The notes: a model not told the origin generated them from the letters alone. Counted from the first letter of the stretch, positions 47,301-59,800 are shown. The stretch is 64,000 bases of DNA from Bagarius yarrelli (GCA_005784505.1 VCAZ01000022.1:3174195-3238194), one strand, 5' to 3'. Made by a program: numbers and translations.

Positions 47301-50300
47301 AAAATGTTTCACTGTCCGTACGATGGCTGCAGTCAAGTGTACGTGGCCCTTAGCAGCTACCAGGTGAGAACAATCAATACTATAGTAGTGCTGCAAAGCA
47401 TAATTAACCCTATGCTTGTTTGTTTTTTTTAATTATATTGTTGCCTGGTAATGCGTACTGGCATGGAAAGTAGCCTGAACACTGGAAAAAAAAAGCAGCG
47501 TTGTAGTTTAGGGATTATTAACCTTAACGTTTAATCGCTGCAGGGCTTTGCAAAATTGTGGCCCTTTGGGCAGGCATGCTTCAGTTTTTGGTAGCCCAAA
47601 ATAAATGTAAAAAAATGTTTGCCACTGACGAATAAAAATGTATAAAATCAGTACTGTTGCTCCTTATACACATGTTGCACGATGGTGAGTTGAAAGTGAA
47701 AGTAAAAAGCTAGTGTGGGCTTCACTACCCCTCATAACGTCATTACCCAAATATATTTATGACAGAATGCAAAAACATTTTAATATTTTTTTTCCTCTTT
47801 ATAAAAGAATTTAACTGGCAGGGCGGGGATACATTTTGCTAGCCTGACCAAATAACACAATGTAACCCTGCAATGTTAGGATAAAGTTTTTTTTTTTTCA
47901 AACCCTGCACTGTGTAGCTTGTACCATGTTTACTAGTTCATTTTTTTGTTATTGCCATTGTTAAAATAAAAAAAGGTTGACTATTAAAGGGCAAATGTAA
48001 ATTTTAGATTTAAGTAATAAGCACTTGGATTTAAACCTGCTGCTTAGGACACTGGTTATACATCCACAGCAAAACTACTGCAGCAGTGAGACCGATCTAT
48101 TTCAGGAAATAAAAATAAATGAAAATAAAAATAAATATGGTTTTTAATTTCAGCTTTTCTTTACTAGTATTTATATGTTGATATGTTAACAACATAATGA
48201 TGTTCCAACATGGAATATTTAGTATTAACCCACCCAATTATTGAGCAGATAATATTGGAACATGGACTGATGGGTGTTTTTTGCTACCTGTGTGTGTGTG
48301 TGTGTGTGACAAAAAACAAACGGACGCATTTAAACTGTATTTTAAAAAGCTTGAAAATGTGTCGCAGGTTTGACTTGGTTATTGCAGGCAAAGACCAGGC
48401 TACCAAATGTTACATGTTATTAACATTAACTTCGTACAATTTATTTACCTTCTGTTCTGATTCAAAAGGTCCCTGAATTTAAACCCTAGATAATAAAATC
48501 AAAATTTCTAAACTTTAGTCTTATGTCAGTGTTTTGTTCTGAGACCCACATGTCCTGGTATATTAATAAATAAACTACCAAAGCGGTCAAGTTTACTGAT
48601 CATTTGTTTTAAAGGGGGACTGTAAGTTAGAAATTATAACAGTATCACAGGCTACATATGATGCGTTAATTCTTTTGGGATATTTTTAAATTTTTTTTTT
48701 GTAAATCAAGTTGGTCTGTCTGTCTGCAGAACCATGTGAACCTGGTACACAGGAAAGGCAGGACAAAAGTGTGTCCGCATCCCGGTTGTGGAAAGAAGTT
48801 TTACCTGTCCAACCATCTACATCGCCATATGATCATTCACTCGGGTAAACTCACTTAAACCCCTTTTCTCTTTAGGGTTGCTTTCACATTTTAGCTAAAT
48901 TATGTATACGATTCAGACTCTGGTCTTTATTTCCCATCGACTAAAACATATATGAAAGGAATCTGCGTCTACATCAATAAAACGAGTGCTTATTTTCAGC
49001 TAAAATAATCCTGCTTTAGATGTTTTGTCGGCTAGACCGATAATTGTATGTCATATGACTGGACCGCCGCCTAATTCATCCTCATATACGATAGACTTGC
49101 ATGGAAAATGCCCTCGTTTTTGCAGGTGAGCTATCTGATAAAGCAATCAGCAAATCCCAAAGGGGGTTGGATGATTGTGTATGTGATGTATAGTGTATAT
49201 ATTAATGAGCTTGCATTCTGCTAAGGTGAGATTCGTCATACAAATGTGCCAAAAAATGAACTCGACGAGAAGCGACGTTGAAACTATTTTTTACCTGAAG
49301 TGTTTGACGAATGAGGGTCATTGTTTATGTTCATCCAGGGGTGCGCGACTTCATCTGCGAAACCTGCGGAAAGTCTTTCAAACGCAAGAACCATTTAGAG
49401 GTGCACAGACGAACTCATACAGGAGAGACCCCGTTACAGTGAGTTTTATCTAATCTATACATACATCTCAAAACAGTAAATTACTTCATTTCCATGTTGA
49501 GCAAATCACTTTTTTATGCCGTATAACTATCATGAACCTCCTAGTGTGTCCCAGTACACACTTCCTCAATCATAGGGAAGACTGCTGTCCTGACCGTTGT
49601 CCAAAAGTCACTCATTGACACCCTTCATAAAGATTATAAGTTACAGAAGATTTACAGTGTGACTTATATTTGGGGAAATTTTACTGGAAGGACAAAGTGT
49701 GGTAGGACAAAGGTGCACAAGCAGCAGGAATGACTGTAGCTTTAAAAAAATTTTCAAGCAAAGCCGATTCAAAGACGTTGGAGAGCTTCACAAGAAGTGG
49801 ACTGAGGCTGGAGTCACCGCATCGAGAGTCACCACACAGACCAGGAAAGGGGCTGTATGCCAGTTTCCAGCCACTACTGAACCAGAGTCAACGTTAGAAG
49901 CGCCTCACCTCGGCTAAGAAGAAGAAAAACTGTTTGACAATAATGATTGTTTTCTACCCGATATTCTATTTTTTTAAGATTCACCTGTTCATCCATCTGT
50001 AATGCTGATTTATTTTAGTCTATTTATTTAAAATATGCTTTTATTTATAAAAATACATCTAGCAGCTAGGCTGTTTAATATGTAGTTACAAATGGATGTA
50101 TTAAATTAGTCAATACTAATTTTTTTTTAATTAATTTTTTATGTACAAACTATGAAAAAAAGGGCAATGTAAAAAATGCCAGTAAAAGTTTTTCTATGGG
50201 ATGTGCTAATAATAATAATAGTTAGTTAGTTAGTTAGTTAGTAGTAGTAGTAGTAGTAATAATAATGCCTGATTTGATCTCAATCACGGTGTTTTAGAGT

Positions 50301-50759
50301 ATGTTTGTCATGTACAAGATCTGTTTCCAGAATTTTTCATTATGGTATTGCCCTGATACCAGCACACTTTTCTACCAGCTCAAATGGGGTCTAATAACTT
50401 TAACATCATTGAAACAGTCTATGAAGTTCATCACTTATTGGTTAAAATGCCCCTTTGTTGAAATTAATTTTGCTCACTGCACTTATATTTTCTTTATATT
50501 ATTAACTTAAAAAATACCTTTCTAAATCTCAGTTAATGTGAATCTGAACCTGTATGAAAATTAGTGGCTTTCTCCCTGCAGGTGTGAGATCTGTGGTTAT
50601 CAGTGTCGTCAACGGGCTTCCCTCAACTGGCACATGAAGAAGCACACCTCCGAAGCACACTACAACTACACCTGCGAGCACTGCGGCAAGCGCTTCGAGA
50701 AATTCGACAGTGTTAAGTTCCATAAGCTTAAAAGCCACCCTGACAGACAGACTACTTAA
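44376..50759 (+). CDS. znf653: Zinc finger protein 653 (ZIP67-like transcriptional repressor)
   Basis: ZNF653 is a nuclear C2H2 protein reported to repress nuclear-receptor-driven transcription. Ten exons: 44376-44671, 44766-44794, 45620-45910, 46110-46570, 46667-46847, 46968-47043, 47252-47363, 48730-48844, 49339-49438 and 50582-50759. All phases agree, giving 612 residues (human 615). The N-terminus holds an AT-hook-like CRGRPRLSDKDRVRRRLESR then KKYDVRRVYLGE (about 28-60). Next come LHSLVSWYQQ and a WQCDAEHSF segment shared with human, acidic linkers, LIIITGSSYEAMTSEGIQLN, and five C2H2 fingers in the last about 155 residues: FHCPYDGCSQVY, KVCPHPGCGKKF, FICETCGKSFKRK, LQCEICGYQCRQR and YTCEHCGKRFEKF. 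The donor of exon 5 is uncertain: 46847 gives the human-like length, 46898 adds 17 residues in frame. The 46110 acceptor (GGTCCAG) was chosen by phase. A Tc1 relic sits in the last intron. Confidence 0.93.
45035..45160 (+). mobile_element. tRNA-derived SINE (family A), sense copy, 3' truncated
   Basis: GTGTTGGACTGCAAGTTGGA, GGGTTCAATTCCCAGCACCA (box B), CCAGGCCCCTGAGCAAGATG and CTCAACCCCTAATTGCTCC. The usual tail is missing; the dispersed repeat at 45157 follows at once. Confidence 0.82.
45157..45275 (+). repeat. Dispersed repeat, copy 2 (partner at 15.4 kb)
   Basis: Matches 15396-15515 in the same order: AGTAGGATGTGATCCTG, ACATCCTTTGTTGATT, ATCAACCAATCATAACCTTC and GTCATCAGTGTGTGTCGACC. It abuts a family A SINE and may be the tail of a composite element. 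It lies in znf653 intron 2. Confidence 0.7.
47364..48729. other. znf653 intron with no recognised feature
   Basis: AT-rich 1.4-kb intron between the exons at 47252 and 48730, with a GT run near 48290-48308. No transposon or exon seen. Confidence 0.55.
49569..49935 (+). mobile_element. Dead Tc1-like transposase fragment in znf653 intron 9
   Basis: The sequence follows the N-terminal part of a common fish Tc1-like transposase: GGGAAGACTGCTGTCCTGAC, GACACCCTTCATAAAG, then the reading SRFKDVGELHKKWTEAGVTA and a CTAAGAAGAAGAAAAACTG stretch. Stops and shifts break it, and the catalytic half is absent. The 72-residue open frame at 49699-49917 is part of it. Confidence 0.75.
50200..50270. repeat. 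Compound TAA / GTTA / GTA microsatellite
   Basis: AATAATAATAA, then five GTTA-type units and GTA trinucleotides, in the last znf653 intron. Confidence 0.9.
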
Positions 50760-51240
50760 GAGTGTGTATTGTGCAGGCAAGCTGGGCATTATACACATAA
50801 AGAACATAAGGGCTTTTGTTAACAGCTTTTTGATTAAGGTTACTAAAAAAAAACAAAGCATGAAGGAACAAATAATAATAGAATAATATTCTAGAGAGGC
50901 CCATCGCAGTAAAACTCAGTGCGCCGTGCTGGTCACAGCTTTCATTTCATTCTACCACTTAATAGTGTTACGTGATTGGTAAGTGTTACATTTTTGAGAA
51001 GCATCTTTTTATGTGCGAACTGTTTAAATGTAGAAAGTGCCATTACAGCATTTATTCTGAATTCGTATAAGATATATTGCAGTCAATCATTTTTGCTTAA
51101 AACACAGTAATTATGCTTTTTCCTTTCGGTCCTCGATTACTTTTCAGATAAGCCGTAAATCCGTGCGAGATTAAGCGGCTAGTAAAAACTAATGGTCCAA
51201 AATTTCTAGGCAGGTTTATCAATATCATTGCAGACGAGTA
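50760..51240 (+). other. znf653: znf653 3' untranslated region
   Basis: Follows the stop at 50757-50759. No strong AATAAA is close; AATAATAGAATAAT at 50870-50885 is suboptimal, so the transcript end is open. Confidence 0.4.
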
Positions 51241-51251
51241 GAAACCCCACA

Positions 51252-51836
51252 TACAGGTGCATCTCGATAAATTAGAATTTCATCAGAAAGTCAATGAATT
51301 TTAGTAATTTTATCAAAATGTGAAACTCTGGCATTTTGCGGATAGGTTTTAAGTGTAATAATATTTAATTTAATTTAGATAATTACAGCTTACAGCTCTT
51401 GAAAACCCGAAATATAGTATCTCCGTAAATTCTTCTTAAACAATATTTGGACTCTTGAAAGGTATGAGCAGGACTTAATATTCAATACTGCGGCGTGGCA
51501 TGACGGCGATCAGTCTGTGCCACTGATAAGGTGTTAGATAAGGTGTTATGGAAAAGGCCTTCAACTGTTCTGCGTTGTTAGCTCTGGTGTCTCGTGTATT
51601 TCACTTCATAATACCTGATAGATCCTTTATGGGCTGTAGACCGGGTGAGTTTGCTGGCATATTAATCGTAAGGATCCCATGGTCATTGATGATTTGGCAG
51701 TGTAAATAGTATTACTACTGCGTGCAATGTGTAATTTTTGGAGATACTGAATTTTGGTGAGGTTTCACTTTTTAAAAAATTTACTGAAATAAAGTAACTT
51801 TTGGCCGATATTCTAATTTATTGCACAGCACCTTTA
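51252..51836 (-). mobile_element. Internally deleted Tc1-like transposon with both ends
   Basis: The left end CAGGTGCATCTCGATAAATT and right end (reverse complement) AAGGTGCTGTGCAATAAATT are inverted repeats, flanked by TA on each side. Inside, on the - strand, are parts of the transposase 3' half: GCCAGCAAACTCACCCGGTC (the PANSPD motif of the catalytic core) and CAGTGGCACAGACTGATCGC then CGTCATGCCACGCCGCAGTA. The 5' half of the gene is missing and the rest is frameshifted. Size is about 585 bases, against about 1.6 kb for full elements. Confidence 0.85.
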
Positions 51837-52019
51837 GTCATTTGATGCACCTGGTTTTTTTGTGTACAGCACCAAAGATTTTAGAAACCCAGTTTTGAAA
51901 ACCTTCACATGTTGGGTTAATTGATGTACAAAATAAAATTAAAATGGAATTGGAATTGAAATGTCAGAATCACTATGACTATAATGTAAATTATATGGTC
52001 TTGAACACCATCAACAGCA

Positions 52020-52275
52020 TCCATCCATCCATTCAGTGTCTATACCCGCTTATTCCTGATCAGAGTCACAGGGATCTGCTGAATCATTATGTGAAAGGCA
52101 ACACACCTGTCCAACACCCTGGCCAGGTCGCCAGTCACCAATCGAGCTAACATACATGTTAATGGAATGTGGGAGAAAACCGGAGGGCACCGGGAGAACA
52201 TACAAACTCCACACAGAAAGACACCTGCAGAGGGTACAAACCTGGAACCTCCCTTCCGGCCCCCAGTGTCGGTGC
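52020..52275 (-). mobile_element. SINE-like element (family C), antisense
   Basis: Antisense order: ATCCATCCATCCATTCAGTG, CCCGCTTATTCCTGATCAGA, CACCCTGGCCAGGTCGCCAG, ACATACAAACTCCACACAGA and AACCTGGAACCTCCCTTCCG. The sense copy at 58.6 kb shows a tRNA-like head. Confidence 0.75.
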
Positions 52276-53269
52276 ATATGGAAAAAAAAATGTAAAGGGA
52301 AAAACTAAAATGAAAAAATCTTTATAATTAGTAATTTGCAACCTGAAAGAAAAAGCTATGTTTTTTTTGAAGATAGATAATGAAAAAGCCCACATATTCG
52401 AATGTAATAATGCATTATTAGAAATGTCAGACCTGAATCATAAATCTTATAAAATGTCTGCAGTCTTGTGCACTGTTGCAGTAAGGAAATGTTTTATACT
52501 TGTAAGGAACTCGTAAGGTGCCGAGAATTTGTTCTGAGGTTTTTTTTTCTTTTTCTTTTAAAAAAAAAAAGTTATTTATTAAGAATGCCAATAATCGTTT
52601 AACAGTGTAACTATGAATGTTTAATCGGCGAATCCAAAAACGTGACTCACACATGCTGCTAAGTGAATTGGGTGAATATGGAGGATTTGTACTGCAATAT
52701 TGACTAAAGTCAGTGTCATTTATCATAATTAGACTCATTCAACCTTTTTTCTATCCCAAATCTTCAGTATTTGCTGGCTTTTCAAGCTTCTGTAAAAAAA
52801 AAAAAAAGGTCTGTTTTTTTCCTATTCAATCCTGCCACTTTTTTTTGTTATCTCTGTTTGAAGCCTCACGCTTTTGTCGTTTATTTATTGGGTGTAAGTA
52901 AATACCGTAAGAAGTTACGACTGTTTGTGTTGATGCATTTGCATATAATGTTTACAGCCCACACTAAACGTTCTTCAAACAGAAAGCAGGAAGTGCTTTT
53001 AATCTCACTTACCTGCTTAATGTTCTGAAAATGAACCACATTGTTCATTTTTCCGAGGAAGTGGTTGTATGTCAGTACTTAAATTCTCGGTTGAGAAACA
53101 GTCAACAACTATTGTGTTTTTTGTTCCTCTAACGGAACATTTTTTTAAATTACCCCGAAACAAATTACCAGCTCATGTTACCGACTACGTCTAAGCACTT
53201 TGAGTTGATGATCATGTTTACAAGCCGGATGAGAAACAGTTTAGTGCTGTAAATCTGGTGTTTTATTAA

Positions 53270-53900
53270 GTTTTGAACATTGTATTTATAGACTTTTCAA
53301 ATTAAACATAGCGTACAAACTACAATAAATAAACATCTGAATATATGATTCCCGTACATACCACCCTAAACATCCCCCCAACTCGCCAAAATTAATATAG
53401 ATAGAATTAAACCAGAAAATGAAGAAATTCCCATAATATTTAAGCATTCTGTCCTGTTATTCCCATATAAATAAAAAAAAAGCTGCCCCAGACAAACAAC
53501 CTAGGACACAGACACTTCTTTAATCCACATCGAAGCAAAATCCTTCCATTTCATTTTTATAGCCCCTAGTAAAGCTAGCCTGACAAACCTAAAATTAACC
53601 CTTTTGTTAACCAAGCAGCATGATGTCCCCTAAAAGGACACGCCTATAAGCTCACTAGGCATATCAGTACCCGAAATATGGCAATGATCTCCAAGACCTT
53701 CCTTCCAATTTACTTCCAAATCCGGGAAAAGTCCCTCTATCTGTTTTACATCTCGGACAAATAGAAACTTTTAAAGGAGTGCAGTCTCACTGGAGTATAA
53801 TAGATCCTATGTATCACTTCTATGTAAATTGAACGGGTTTATGACGGCTGTTAATAGAAAAAGTCTGATGCCGTTTCTCATTCGTCCTCAGTGAATGACC
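53270..53900 (-). mobile_element. Possible LINE 3' end, antisense
   Basis: Read on the - strand, the region gives broken protein-like stretches (KMKWKDFASMWIKEVSVS, then ILILASWGDV) after an ETL-like RNA-polymerase-type C-terminal layout, and ends in an AATAAAACACC signal near 53260. This fits the end of an L1-like ORF2 but without an unmistakable motif. Confidence 0.35.
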
Positions 53901-54139
53901 ACTTCGAGTCTTTTTTTTACCATTTAGATTTGGGGCCACAAATACATTTTACCAGCCATCAACTGCAACCACTGAGTTTTATTACGATAGTAAATGAATG
54001 TAAAAATGTATCAAAACTTTTATAAATAGCAGCTTTTTTATTATATAATGATCTGTTTGTGCTATATTTACAAACCAGGCTCTTTTTAACCAGCTAAAAT
54101 AAGGCACAGTTAAACTATCTTCATTTGTAAGGTTCTAGG

Positions 54140-54180
54140 TCCTTAATATATATAAAATATATATACACAGGTTCTAGGTC

Positions 54181-54228
<48 letters not shown>

Positions 54229-54445
54229 ATATATAGTGTGTGTGTATGTATGAGTATATACGTGTATATATGTGTATATATGTGTATGTATGTATATATA
54301 TATGTGTGTGTGTATGTATGAGTATATATGTGTATATATGTGTATATATGTGTATATATGTATATATGTATATATATGTATATATGTATATCTATATATA
54401 GTAGGGTGTGTGTGTGTATATATATATATATATATTGTTCTGAAA
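54140..54445. repeat. Compound TA / TATG / TGTG microsatellite
   Basis: A (TA)n run of about 45 bases (54183-54230) is followed by mixed TATG and TGTATA units to 54440. A GGTTCTAGGTCCTTTATAT word is repeated before it (54131 and 54170). The MYICVCMYIY-type open frames are artefacts. Confidence 0.93.
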
Positions 54446-55235
54446 GGGAACAGATTAAAAATCTTTATTTCTTATATATATTAAAACATTTCTCAGGGAT
54501 GATGTTAGGATGATGTTAGGAATGATGTTATACCTTATTTTTATGTAACTCTTGTTTTTTGTTTACATTTCTGTTCTAACTTTAGTCATTGATTGAGCCT
54601 CTCACACTCCTACAAAAGATGTTCTGATGATCCAATACCAGCATTGTTTTGTTGACCAGTTTTACTGGAAACTCTTTGTGGGCTTTATTATAGTTATGGG
54701 ATTGGCTGCCCACTTAAATCCTGCATAAGCCTCTGTGTCAGCCGCAGGATGATCTAATCTAAGGCAGGTAGAAGTTAGTGTACACTTTAGTATACTGGAT
54801 TTACAAGATTTACTGGTTGTACAAGTCAGCTACAAACAAAGATTGATAAACTGTTATCTGATTAAATTATAGTCTTTAGGATACTAAATCTAGTGTAATC
54901 ATACAATAAATATTAAATATTAAATCCATTTACCCGAGACTTAATAATTTCCCTGTTCACATTAAACCGAGTGAGGGGAAAAAAATTAATCTCAGTCAAC
55001 GTGACCTACGGCTGGTCTGAGTCATAGCTGATCTGGGATTTCCATGCATGGCCATCTCTAGAGTATACACAGAAAAGTATACACAAAAACATACAACTGA
55101 CTTGAATATGTAATGACAGACTAGTTCAATGACTCGTGTATTTCAGTCTGTAAGAATTAGGGAAATTCTCTACAAAGGATTTAATCTACTTTCACAAATA
55201 TGGTGACATTACCAGCATGATCAAAATAAACATTA

Positions 55236-55275
55236 TCATATTATATTATATTATATTATATTATATTATATTATA
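55236..55275. repeat. (TTATA)n microsatellite
   Basis: Eight pentamers of TTATA directly before the mariner-like fragment. Confidence 0.93.
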
Positions 55276-55505
55276 CAGGGTGTCCCATAAGTTTCTATAC
55301 TTAGAAAAAATAAAAAAAATAAACATTTATTTATAAAAAACCATTTTTATTTATATAATAATCTCTACATGACTACCATTCTTTTGAAAACACATTTCGA
55401 TGCGTGTCCTCCCCTGCTGAAGAACACGTATAAGCACAGCTGGAGTTATGCCTGTAATGGTATTGGTGATATGTTCTATGATTTCTGTTTTGTATCTTTT
55501 CAAAA
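55276..55505 (-). mobile_element. Mariner/IS630-like transposon fragment, antisense
   Basis: Starts CAGGGTGTCCCATAAGTTTC, a typical terminal sequence of this class. The - strand reads GRTRIEMCFQKNGSHVEIII, matching the C-terminal end of such transposases, then a stop. The rest of the element is missing; a TTCC tetramer run (55512-55531) follows. Confidence 0.65.
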
Positions 55506-55989
55506 GATACCTTCCTTCCTTCCTTCCTTCCTCTCTTCCTCTGTGTATATACTTTTTCTGTATTTCTAGTATAAGATATGTATCTCATACTTTAGTGATA
55601 TTTTATCTTATACTACTACGTATATATACACACACATTATAGTTATATTTTATACTTAACAGCTTTACTCATATTATATTTATTTTATTTTATTTTTTTA
55701 ACTCTTACATTCATGTTTACATGTCGGACAGTCGTACAAAGAATTTCGCTGCATGTTGTACCATAAATGATTATATTATATTATATTTATGGCAGTAAAC
55801 ATGAGTCGTATGATGTTTTTACACACAAGCCCGTGTATCGTCATGGCCACCACAGCGATGCCCCCCCCCGCTTCTCCCTCCCCTTTCTGAGCTCAGGAAA
55901 AAAAAAAAAAAAAAAAAAAGAAAAAGCTGTCACTCCCACTTGCTTCTTTCATCTCTTCTCTCCTCCCTTTTCTTCACCTCCTCTCTCTG

Positions 55990-56163
55990 GCAATTGTAAA
56001 CCTGATGCAGTTGAGTCAGACTGATAGAGGCAGACATGTAGCTGTTGCTTCTCATTTTTCAGTCGTGTTTTCTGTGGACATTCTTGAATTCAGAAAGCTC
56101 CAGTACAGCCTCCTGTAATCTTAACGTCTCTTTAATCTGTTCCAGGCTACAGTAATAAAAAAG
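55990..56163 (+). other. Weak candidate for an untranslated exon
   Basis: A good donor (ATAAAAAA then GTAAGTATC at 56164) ends a stretch with no A-rich bias. The next downstream acceptor linked to a gene is at 59780 before the tetraspanin ATG. Linking them is speculative. Confidence 0.2.
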
Positions 56164-58134
56164 TAAGTATCATTTTTTTTTTTTTACTCTGTATTAGATG
56201 AATTTCCTATGAAGAAGATTTATTCATCCTCAGACTCTGCTTCTTTTCTAGACTTTAACTGGACATTAGGTTTAGCATATATACGATATATAAAATAGAG
56301 TGTGTTTAATAGGATGTTAAATAATGCGATTATGTAATTGTTATGGCATTTCCCACTCAGGGCTCTTGAGGGTTCTCTACAGGTTTAACCATCTCTAAGA
56401 AACATCCATCACCAGGTGTGCCCAAAAGTTTCCAGCTCATTTCCCCTCAGAAGCAATGAGTAATAACATTTAAAAGAAATAAAGAGACAACAGGAAATGC
56501 ATTTTAAAAAAAGAAAAGGATTATTAGCATTAACTAAGCCTTTGTAGTAATGATGACTAATAAACGTTAAGTATATTACAAATTACACGTCCAACTCTAT
56601 TTTAATTAATGGTGTTTAAAATAAGATATGACAGAAACAGTCGACAAACTTTTGTTTGTTCATACAAAACACAAACGTCCATGCAAATTCTTACGACCAT
56701 CGTGTCATGTACAAAACAAAGGAAACGCAGTGGATGTAGCCCAGTTTCCCAGTTCCAGTGTTTTCACTAACCGGTTTAAGATTGATGACTGACTACCTAA
56801 TAAATCACTGAATGAACTCACGAGCTGGTCAAGTGTGTATCTGAAACAAACCATAGACATAGTTTCCTGTTTCTATGCATACATACACACATGTGAGCAG
56901 TAGACCAGGGAAACAAAGTAAAAAAAAAAACTACCCATCCAATTAAAAATACTCTTGAGAGTTCACTGTTGCTCTGATTAACCTAACACTAGATAAACAT
57001 TGACATAATGTGACGTGAAATACAGAAGACGTTTATTATTCGGCGTTTGATATTTGATCTGTGACGTAGACAAAATTTCAAATAATATAAGGATTTTCCG
57101 AAGAAATTTATGACACACGGAGAGGAACAGGATTAGATGGTAGCTGATGATAATAATCATTGCTGACTGTAATGAAGGGAACAATAGCTTCAATTCTGAA
57201 TACAGTCAGTGACATTTACTGGAAACAAAAGTGGAGCTCTTTATTGTCATTCTTTTGTCTCTCGGCACATACGCCGTGATTCATGATTTACTCAGTCAAA
57301 GCAGACGCAGCAATTAAACATTGGGTGTCAACAAGAATAATCTGTTCCGGTCAAACAGAATGCGTCAATCTACTCAAAGTTATTTCCTAAAAATATTAGA
57401 TTATCATCTAATAACCTGAAAAATTGTGTAGCTATAAGACTTTGATTGAAATTCTTGTTTTTAAGCATGTTAATTGTTTACCAATAAAAAAGCATTGCCT
57501 AATTATCCTACGTGCTTTAGCAGCGGCTTAAATGTTTTTTTTTTATATTGAATATGTAGAATAACCAATGATTTTTGTTTATTGGATTAACAATCGTGCC
57601 AAAATTCCGATCAACAGACATGGTATGGGCTGAATTGTGTATGCAAGCCTTTTTTTTCTGATAAGCACTGGCAGTTGGTGGGCTTGCAGTGCATCTGGAG
57701 TGTCTGGTAGGCATTAAAATGCAAACTCATGGTTCAGGTTTTAAAAAACCACTTTTTTTACATGATGAATGGAAAACCACAAACTCCAAACATCAGATAT
57801 GGATGATGTGTAACCTAATATGACTTGAGTGGAGCAGAACACCTTGCATATTGTAAATGTGGGATGAATAACTATACTTTTAATTAGAAGACATTTCCTT
57901 TTTGATTAAAAAAAAAATATATATTTATTTCCTAGATACACTTTAAAGGTCTTATTACCTGCTACCAGTTTTCCTGATAGTTTAGTCTAACCGTCTAACC
58001 ACAAACCTAGCTAGTCAAGCTAATAAACCATTTTTTTTTTTAAATTCTTGTTTTATAACTAAATTGATCATGAAATTGTTAATTTATATACAAATAATAA
58101 AACTTCTATAAAGGTTATAATAAGACTGCTGGCT

Positions 58135-58270
58135 TCTAGAGCAAGACCCTTAAAAATCTTTCCTGCTCCAGGGAGGCTGTATTATAGCTGACCCTGCGCT
58201 CTGACCCCCAACTTTTCCAAATTTCTAATATGAGATTTGCAAATTTCACTGTGCTGTAGAGTAAATGTGG
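58135..58270 (+). mobile_element. tRNA-derived SINE (family B), sense copy, degraded
   Basis: AGAGCAAGACCCTTAAAAAT, TTTCCTGCTCCAGGGAGGCT, ATAGCTGACCCTGCGCTCTG, ACCCCCAACTTTTCC and the tail GATTTGCAAATTTCACTGTG. It is the reverse complement pattern of the copy at 11.9-12.17 kb. Confidence 0.65.
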
Positions 58271-58604
58271 AAAGACATTTACATTACCTGTCTGTTTAAG
58301 CACCTGAGTGGAAAAATAATCTTTTTTTCAAATATGACGTGTAAAGAACTTCGTCTGGCTAAAATATTTCAGTTAGTAATTACATTAATAAAACAAGCCT
58401 GTTCTCGTCTTGCTGTGTTTCTGCCCAAAAAGTTTTAGACATTGAAGACACTCCAAATAGGAGCGTCTGTTAAATATTTTTAGGTGTTTTGCTTTACACC
58501 AGATTTGCTCACTGTCGATAACTTCTAACAAAAAAAAATAATTTCATGGATAAAGACTTCCTAAACTTAACAAACCCATCATTTCGTTCATAAATATCTT
58601 TATT

Positions 58605-58890
58605 TTAGGGCAGCATGGTGGCTTAGTGGTTTGCACTGTTGCCTCACAGTATCACCTGGGTTCGATTTCTGGGCGGGGGTCTTTTTTTGTCTGGAGTTTG
58701 CATGTTCTCCCAGTTCTTGTGTGGGTTTAATTCGGGTTCTCCGGTTTACTCCCCGAGTCTAAAAACATGTGAGTTAGGTTGATTTGGCCATAGGAGTGAG
58801 TGTAAGTGAGTGTGTGGCCTTGTGGTGGACTCCAGCAGATCCCTGTGACCCCGAATTGGGGAATAAGCGGATATAGAAAATGAATGAATT
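58605..58890 (+). mobile_element. SINE (family C), sense copy with tRNA-like head
   Basis: GGGCAGCATGGTGGCTTAGT and CACCTGGGTTCGATTTCTGG give box A and box B-like segments. Then come GTTTGCATGTTCTCCCAGTT, CTTGTGTGGGTTTAATTCGG, GTGTGGCCTTGTGGTGGACT, GATCCCTGTGACCCCGAATT and GATATAGAAAATGAATGAAT at the end. Confidence 0.82.
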
Positions 58891-59800
58891 TTAGAATAAG
58901 GGTAATGTATTTTTAAAACTATGCAAATTAGTGACCGCAGTTACTGAATAAAACTGCCCAGTCATCCATGTTCTCTTGTATTTCCTCATTTATCCATGCA
59001 TGCAAATGCTCCTCAGATCCAGGTGACCACCAAGGTTGATGACATTTTTTATTACAATTTTTTTCAAATCAACATTTTTCAAAATGACAAATGTCCTTTC
59101 GTAAATAAATTCCACTACGATCTTCCTACCAATGTTACCACATGTCATTATTGTCATTTCCACAATAATTACAGATATTACGTAATAGGGCGACACACTC
59201 CTTGGTGCGGTTTCGAAATTTTCACTGCTAGTTGTTCAAGCATGATTAATAATCTCAGTGAATTAATGGCAACCCAACAATTAAAGGACTTGTCCAAATC
59301 CTCTAAAAAGTTAAAACAGTTCTGTATCCATATTTACTGTATATTTCTATGTCTCAGTTCATTCATGGTAAATGTTCTCAAATCAAAGCTGTTGTTTCTA
59401 ACAGGTTACTGACAAAATGTTCTGTAAACGGTAACATAGCTCTAAAAATAATATAATGATAAAGAATTGACAGATTTTGCTTAGCTGAATGTTTAACAGA
59501 ACGATTCATCCATGAAGTCGATTTGACAGAACTGGATTCCTGTTAAATGAGTCAGGGTTAATTATTTATGACAGTAAGCAGCTGTTTTTCAGTGCGAAGA
59601 CTTTAAAATAGTAAGTACAAAAACTGGAAAGTGGCGTATGTGTTGCAATCAAGAAAAATTCCACATGGAGATATTTTTTATACGTTAGGACTATGCTAGA
59701 AAAACCAAACCCTGACCAAAAGCTGTCATTTGGACTTGACTGTTGGTTTAAGTTGATTCTTGTCTTTATGTATGTTTCAGGTACATCCGACACTGTCAAG

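Larger units (their letters stand above)
51840..59780. other. Intergenic region between znf653 and the tetraspanin gene
   Basis: About 8 kb with no recognised gene. It contains repeats of several classes (listed separately), a poly-A run at 55899-55919, and otherwise plain AT-rich sequence. The open frame at 58996-59412 (138 residues) has no family resemblance and sits in low-complexity AT-rich DNA. Confidence 0.5.

Noticed and set aside
54272..54513. Open frames rich in Tyr, Ile, Cys and Met
   Set aside because: Translations of a TATG/TGTA microsatellite.
58996..59412. 138-residue + strand open frame
   Set aside because: AT-rich sequence, low-complexity composition, no family resemblance or promoter context.
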